Of a stretch of 64,000 bases of DNA, positions 60,508 through 64,000 are shown one piece after another; the first letter of the stretch is position 1, and every line of letters begins with the position of its first letter. The position numbers and the translations under genes were made by a program. A model generated the notes under the pieces. The model saw only the letters and a program-made list of their open reading frames with translations, was not told where the DNA came from and searched no databases. This stretch comes from Pseudomonadota bacterium (GTDB lineage: Bacteria; Pseudomonadota; Gammaproteobacteria; Burkholderiales; Burkholderiaceae_F): NCBI GenBank assembly GCA_029778535.1, contig JAKOQB010000055.1, positions 1-64,000 of the forward strand, in the 5' to 3' direction.

Positions 60508-61206
60508 TCAGCGCGCCTCGAAGCCGAGTCGCAGCCGCAGGTCGCGCGTCGCTTCGCCGCCGAGGAGCGCAAGCAGCTGCGCGGCCGGACGCGGTGCGCG
60601 GGCCGCCGTCGTGACCGCCGCGCAATACACGGTGGCGAGTTCGAATTCCTGCGGCAGCGCACCGATCCACCGCGCGCCCGGCGTGGCGAGGATCTCGGTC
60701 TTCTGCGTGCAGCCGAGCGCGTCCTCGATCGGCGATGCGGCAAGCGCGCGCATCGCGCTGGCGCCGTTCGGGTGCGGCCGCAAGCACGGCGCGATCTCGG
60801 CGCGCAGCCCGAGCGCGTCGACCACCTTGGCGAAGTGAATGCCGGCGGTCGCGCGCTGCGGGTCGGGGAAGTGGATCTCGCTCGCGCTTTGCAGCGCGGT
60901 GCGCGGTTCATTCGCGGTCGCGACGCTGACGAGCCCTGCACTTTCCTTCGACGCCACTCCCGTTCGGACCACGCCGAGATCGACCCCCGACCCGGGCAGT
61001 ACGCGGCCTGCCTGCGCCAGAGCGTCGATCTGCGCGCGCGTCAGGATGATCGCGTCGGCCGGCGCGCCGGCATCGAACTTCTCCAGCATCGCGCCGACCG
61101 CGCCGAACGTGGCGTTGAGCGTGCAGCCGGTTTCCAGCGCAAAGCGCGCCTGCAGCGCACTCACCAGCCCCTGCGCCGCGCCCGCGCAGAGCAGGTCGAG
61201 CCGCAT
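60508..61206 (-). CDS. ModA-like substrate-binding protein lacking a signal peptide
   Basis: A 232-aa periplasmic-binding-protein-fold polypeptide (ModA/PBP-like-2 class). ATG 61206 gives MRLDLLCAGAAQGLVSALQA, then TLNATFGAVGAMLEKFDAGA, ADAIILTRAQIDALAQAGRV. The N-terminus lacks any signal sequence although relatives are exported. Its start overlaps the stop of the broken Bug gene (TGATG), so it relied on that gene for translation. A cytosolic role or a lost signal is possible; the ligand is unknown. Confidence 0.75.
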   Translation of the reverse strand: MRLDLLCAGAAQGLVSALQARFALETGCTLNATFGAVGAMLEKFDAGAPADAIILTRAQIDALAQAGRVLPGSGVDLGVVRTGVASKESAGLVSVATANEPRTALQSASEIHFPDPQRATAGIHFAKVVDALGLRAEIAPCLRPHPNGASAMRALAASPIEDALGCTQKTEILATPGARWIGALPQEFELATVYCAAVTTAARAPRPAAQLLALLGGEATRDLRLRLGFEAR

Positions 61207-62162
61207 CAGTCGACCTTGATCTTCGCGCTCTTCACCACGTTCGCCCACTTGGCGATGTCGTCGCGCAGGTAGCGGTCGAATTCCTCCGGCGTCATCGACA
61301 TCGGCACCGCGCCCTGCTGCAGCCACGAGGCGCGCACGTCCGGCTGGCTGACGACGCGTGTGATGGCCGCGTTCAGTCTTTCGATGAACGGCTTCGGCGT
61401 GCCGGCCGGCGCCATCAGGCCGAGCCAGATCGTCGCATCAAAGCCGGACACGCCCGCCTCGGCCACCGTCGGTACCTCGGGCATGATCTCGGACTGCGCC
61501 TTGCCGGTGGTCGCGAGCGCGCGCACCTTGCCCGCGCGCGCCTGCGGCGCCATCGTCGTGATCGCGTCGAACACCATCTGCACCTGCCCGCCGACGATGT
61601 CGGTGCGCGCGCCGGAGCTGCCCTTGTACGGCACGTGCACGATGTCCACACCCGCCATCGCCTTGAACAGTTCGCCGGCCATGTGATACGGAGTACCGGG
61701 ACCCGACGACGCGTAGTTCAGCCCGCCGGGCCTGGCCTTCGCCAGGTCGAGCAGTTCCTTCAGCGTCTTCGCCGCCACCGACGGATGCACGACCGGCAGG
61801 TGAGTAATTGACCGGCGCGATCGGTGCGAAGTCGCGCATCAACTGAAACGAAACGGTTTGTTCGCGATCAGCGACTCGTTGACGGTGTGGGTGTTCGACA
61901 TCATCAGCAGCGAGTAGCCGTCCGGCGCCGACTTGGCGACCGCATCGGTGCCGATCAGCGATCCGCCTCCCGGACGGTCCTCGACCACAAACGACTGTCC
62001 CAGCGCGTCCTGCAGCCGCTGCGCGAGAAAGCGCGCGTAGATGTCGGCCGGGCCGCCGGATGCGAACGGCACGATGATCTTCACCGGGCGATTCGGGTAG
62101 TCCTGTGCCGCGACCGGAAGCGCGAGCAGGATGCTGAAGATCGGGGCAAACGTTCGGATCAT
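61206..62162 (-). pseudogene. Bug-family (TctC) receptor, two frameshifts
   Basis: ATG 62162 starts MIRTFAPIFSILLALPVAAQ-DYPNRPVKIIVPFASGGPAD, a normal Bug signal and first strand, up to NESLIANKPF. A tandem CGTTT CGTTT (61845-61856, minus strand) adds five bases and stops the frame. QLMRDFAPIAPVNYS follows in a second frame, then HPSVAAKTLKELLDLAKARP to the end is in a third, with a few codons lost at the join near 61795-61805. The gene is dead, unlike its neighbour at 62251. Confidence 0.85.
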
Positions 62163-62171
62163 CAGAAGCTC

Positions 62172-62244
62172 CGTCGCGCCGGCGCAGGCCGGGGTCCAAT
62201 TTTCTGCGCTGCACATTGGGCCCCGGCCTGCGCCGGGGCGACGA
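62172..62244. repeat. REP/BIME-like paired palindrome, copy 2
   Basis: CGTCGCGCCGGCGCAGGCCGGGG (as two overlapping half-sites from 62172) and its inverse CCCCGGCCTGCGCCGGGGCG (62221-62240) around a core with GCGCTGCA. It lies between the intact and the broken Bug genes. Confidence 0.9.
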
Positions 62245-62250
62245 AGGCAA

Positions 62251-63210
62251 TCATGCACGCATCATGCCGAGGCGCTCGATCAGCCGCTTCTCCTTCACGT
62301 ACGTCAAGCGCGCGTAGGCGGCGTAGTCGGCGCTCCCCATGTACCACAGGTCCTGGTCGTAACGCTCCAGCACGGCGACGTGCTTCGGATCGTTCATGCC
62401 CTTCTGGAACGCGTCGTGCAGCGTCCTGATGATCGCCGGGTCGGTGCCCTTCGCCGTGCCCAGTCCGTACGGCGACGCCGACACGATGCCGTAGCCGAGG
62501 TCGACCAGCGTGGGCACCTGCGGCCAGCGACGCGTGCGCTTTTCGCCCCACGTCACCAGCAATCGCAACTTGCCGCTTTCCACGTGCGGAGCGAAGCCGG
62601 TCGAATCGGCCGCTGCCATGATGTTGCCGCCGAGCAGCGAGGTCATCAGGTCCGCGCTGCCGCGATAGGGAATGTGGTTGAACTTCAGCCCGAGATTCAG
62701 CGCCAGCTCTTCCATCGTCAGGTGCGGGCTGGTGCCGGTGCCGGTCGAGCCGTAGTCGAGCTTGCCGGGGTTATTACGCGCCCACTCGATCAGGTCGCGG
62801 AAAGTCTTGAACTTCGAGTTCGCCGGCACCACGACCCCGAACGTATAGCCGGAGATGCCGATCACATAGTCGATCGACAGCAGCGGATCCCAGCTCACCT
62901 TCTGCGTGTGCGGAATGCGGAAGATCGACAGCGGCAGTTGCGACAGCGTATGCCCGTCCGGCCGCGCGTTGGTCAACGCGACGACGCCAAGCGTGCCGCC
63001 CGCGCCGGGCCGGTTCTCGACCACCACCGGCTGCGGCAGGTGCTTCGACGTTGCCTCGGCGAGCGCGCGCAGCGTGATGTCGGTCGGCCCGCCGGCGGGG
63101 AACGGCGCGATCAGCGTGATCGGACGTGAGGGGAAGGACTGGGCGGCGGCGCTCATCGGCCGCGCTACGGCGAGCGCGGCAGCGGAGGTCAGCAGGTTTC
63201 GGCGCTTCAT
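62251..63210 (-). CDS. Bug-family (TctC) substrate-binding protein
   Basis: Periplasmic receptor (319 aa). ATG 63210 with a GAGGAG site gives MKRRNLLTSAAALAVARPMS-AAAQ, a signal peptide with an Arg pair. Family blocks: SFPSRPITLIAPFPAGGPTD, VVVENRPGAGGTLGVVALTN, KFNHIPYRGSADLMTSLLGG and WPQVPTLVDLGYG. No tctA or tctB gene is near, so it is an orphan receptor of the kind common in Burkholderiales. Ligand unknown; small carboxylates are usual. Confidence 0.93.
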   Translation of the reverse strand: MKRRNLLTSAAALAVARPMSAAAQSFPSRPITLIAPFPAGGPTDITLRALAEATSKHLPQPVVVENRPGAGGTLGVVALTNARPDGHTLSQLPLSIFRIPHTQKVSWDPLLSIDYVIGISGYTFGVVVPANSKFKTFRDLIEWARNNPGKLDYGSTGTGTSPHLTMEELALNLGLKFNHIPYRGSADLMTSLLGGNIMAAADSTGFAPHVESGKLRLLVTWGEKRTRRWPQVPTLVDLGYGIVSASPYGLGTAKGTDPAIIRTLHDAFQKGMNDPKHVAVLERYDQDLWYMGSADYAAYARLTYVKEKRLIERLGMMRA

Positions 63211-63341
63211 CGTGTCTCCTCGTGGCTTTCGCTGCATGGTACGGAAAGACGGCGCGGATTGTCGACGCCGTTGATCCATCACAAGGTCATCGCCCGAGCC
63301 GCGATCGCAGAATCGGTGTCGACACAGGGGGAGGCGACGCG

Positions 63342-63488
63342 TTGGACAACCTGAGCTTCGGCGTGACGATGACGATCGTCGGCGTGGGCGGCACCTTCCT
63401 CACCCTCTGGATCCTCAGCCTGGTGGTCGACCTGCTGAAGAAGGTCTTCCCGTTGAAGGTCGAGGACGAGGCCGAAAAGAACGCCTGA
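63342..63488 (+). CDS. OadG-like gamma subunit of a sodium-pumping decarboxylase
   Basis: A 48-aa single-span protein. TTG 63342 is chosen because AGGGGGAGG lies eight bases upstream and no ATG exists in the frame before the helix. It reads DNLSFGVTMTIVGVGGTFLT then LWILSLVVDLLKKVFPLKVE, ending in acidic/basic DEAEKNA. The size and helix match OadG, which stabilises the decarboxylase complex. It is followed by the beta subunit after a repeat. Confidence 0.75.
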   Translation: MDNLSFGVTMTIVGVGGTFLTLWILSLVVDLLKKVFPLKVEDEAEKNA

Positions 63489-63492
63489 TTCC

Positions 63493-63567
63493 CGTCGCCC
63501 CGGCGCACGCCGGGGCCCAAGTTGCAGCGCTGCAAATTAGGCCCCGGCCTGCGCCGGGGCGACGAAG
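63493..63567. repeat. REP/BIME-like paired palindrome, copy 3, inside an operon
   Basis: CGTCGCCCCGGCGCACGCC then GGGG, a core TTGCAGCGCTGCAA (itself a 14-base perfect palindrome), and the inverse GGCCCCGGCCTGCGCCGGGG then CG. It is the best-preserved copy and sits between oadG-like and oadB-like genes, three bases before the AAGGAG site of the latter. Confidence 0.92.
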
Positions 63568-63584
63568 CGAAGGAGAGTTTCGCC

Positions 63585-64000
63585 ATGCTCGAAAGCATCC
63601 TCGCCGGCCTGTCCGGACTGGCCGCCGGCATCAGCTTCCTGTTCTCCGACGGGTTGCCGAACGTCGTGATGCTGGCCGTCGGCTGCACGCTTCTCTGGCT
63701 CGGCGCGAAGAAGGAAGTCGAGCCGCTGCTGCTGGTGCCGATCGGCTTCGGCTGCATCCTGGTGAACATCCCCCTGAGCGAGCTGATGGACAAGGAAGGC
63801 TTCATCCGCACGCTGTACGAGGCCGGCATCGCCAACGAACTCTTCCCGCTGCTGATCTTCGTCGGCATCGGCGCGATGACCGACTTCGGGCCGCTGCTGG
63901 AAAACCCGCGCATCCTGCTGTTCGGCGCCGCAGGTCAGGTGGGCATCTTCCTGACGCTGCTGCTCGCGCTCGCGCTCGGCTTTCCGCATCTCGAGGCCGT
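63585..64000 (+). CDS. sodium ion-translocating decarboxylase subunit beta, partial
   Basis: First 138 codons of the beta subunit of an OadB/GcdB/MmdB-type decarboxylase, which couples decarboxylation of a carboxybiotin to Na+ export. AAGGAGAG precedes ATG 63585. It reads MLESILAGLSGLAAGISFLF, LPNVVMLAVGCTLLWLGAKK and VEPLLLVPIGFGCILVNIPL, then ELFPLLIFVGIGAMTDFGPL, the conserved polar motif of the channel. The gene runs off the window, so the alpha partner (and substrate) is unseen. Confidence 0.94.
   Translation, partial: MLESILAGLSGLAAGISFLFSDGLPNVVMLAVGCTLLWLGAKKEVEPLLLVPIGFGCILVNIPLSELMDKEGFIRTLYEAGIANELFPLLIFVGIGAMTDFGPLLENPRILLFGAAGQVGIFLTLLLALALGFPHLEA

Noticed and set aside
1..64000. 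tRNA or rRNA genes
   Set aside because: No T-loop-type GGTTCGAATCC sequence with matching acceptor stems, and no rRNA landmark, was found by reading.

Overview
The window is about 64 kb of GC-rich chromosomal DNA. It looks like a betaproteobacterium, most likely of the Burkholderiales. Supporting signs are the many Bug-family (TctC) periplasmic binding proteins, a TctABC transporter, a cbb3 oxidase module with FNR/ANR boxes, PHB-type phasin and 3-hydroxybutyrate genes, a kynBUA operon, a PEP-CTERM protein behind a sigma-54 promoter, and a glnS gene. No rRNA, tRNA or CRISPR was seen.

Layout. 1-3.8 kb: ccoN (cut by the window edge), ccoS and ccoI on the minus strand, with two FNR-type palindromes. 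3.8-9.8 kb: housekeeping and hypothetical genes, including a DUF6502/DUF5666 pair. 9.9-12.9 kb: tctCBA. 13-18.2 kb: a small exported protein, a frameshifted monooxygenase gene coupled to a gamma-glutamyltransferase, an XRE regulator, a Gdx-type SMR exporter, an FMN reductase and a DUF1223 protein. 18.3-28.4 kb: one long plus-strand run: a dehydrogenase, an ECF sigma factor, its zinc-finger anti-sigma partner, an ArsS-like radical SAM enzyme, a metallophosphoesterase, a VTT-domain/flavin disulfide reductase fusion, a DUF547 protein, glycosyltransferases of the TIGR04283 and TIGR04282 types, an NDH-2-like flavoprotein and a DUF1499 protein. This resembles an arsenosugar-type cluster with its own sigma switch and is the most system-like part of the window.

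28.4-33.7 kb: pirin, DUF72, a truncated acetyltransferase, then a minus-strand bdhA-adc-phasin operon for PHB and ketone-body metabolism. 33.8-39.4 kb: glnS, with an unusual ~100-residue insertion, followed by a decayed accessory patch. The patch holds a wrecked restriction endonuclease, an apparently intact methyltransferase, a broken Phd/PIN toxin-antitoxin pair, a diverged second copy of the glnS 3' end, and an internally deleted IS5-family element. It looks like an island that entered at the glnS 3' end.

39.6-51.3 kb: DUF72, msrA, a lemA/TPM membrane operon, a cytochrome c remnant, a flavin reductase, a DMT exporter, an amino-acid oxidase, an acetyltransferase, kynBUA (tryptophan to anthranilate) and a thioesterase. 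51.3-57.2 kb: a MoxR/DUF58/VWA operon, a membrane-anchored DegP-like protease, a RidA protein and glutaryl-CoA dehydrogenase. 57.3-60.4 kb: a TPR protein, a PEP-CTERM protein with a consensus RpoN promoter, and a GYD protein. 60.5-64 kb: a ModA-like protein without a signal peptide, a doubly broken Bug gene, an intact Bug gene, and the start of a sodium-translocating decarboxylase (OadG, OadB).

Two dispersed repeat families run through the window: three inverted arrays of the heptamer GGATCAC that touch or enter flanking coding ends, and three paired REP/BIME-like palindromes of the CCCCGGC-type.
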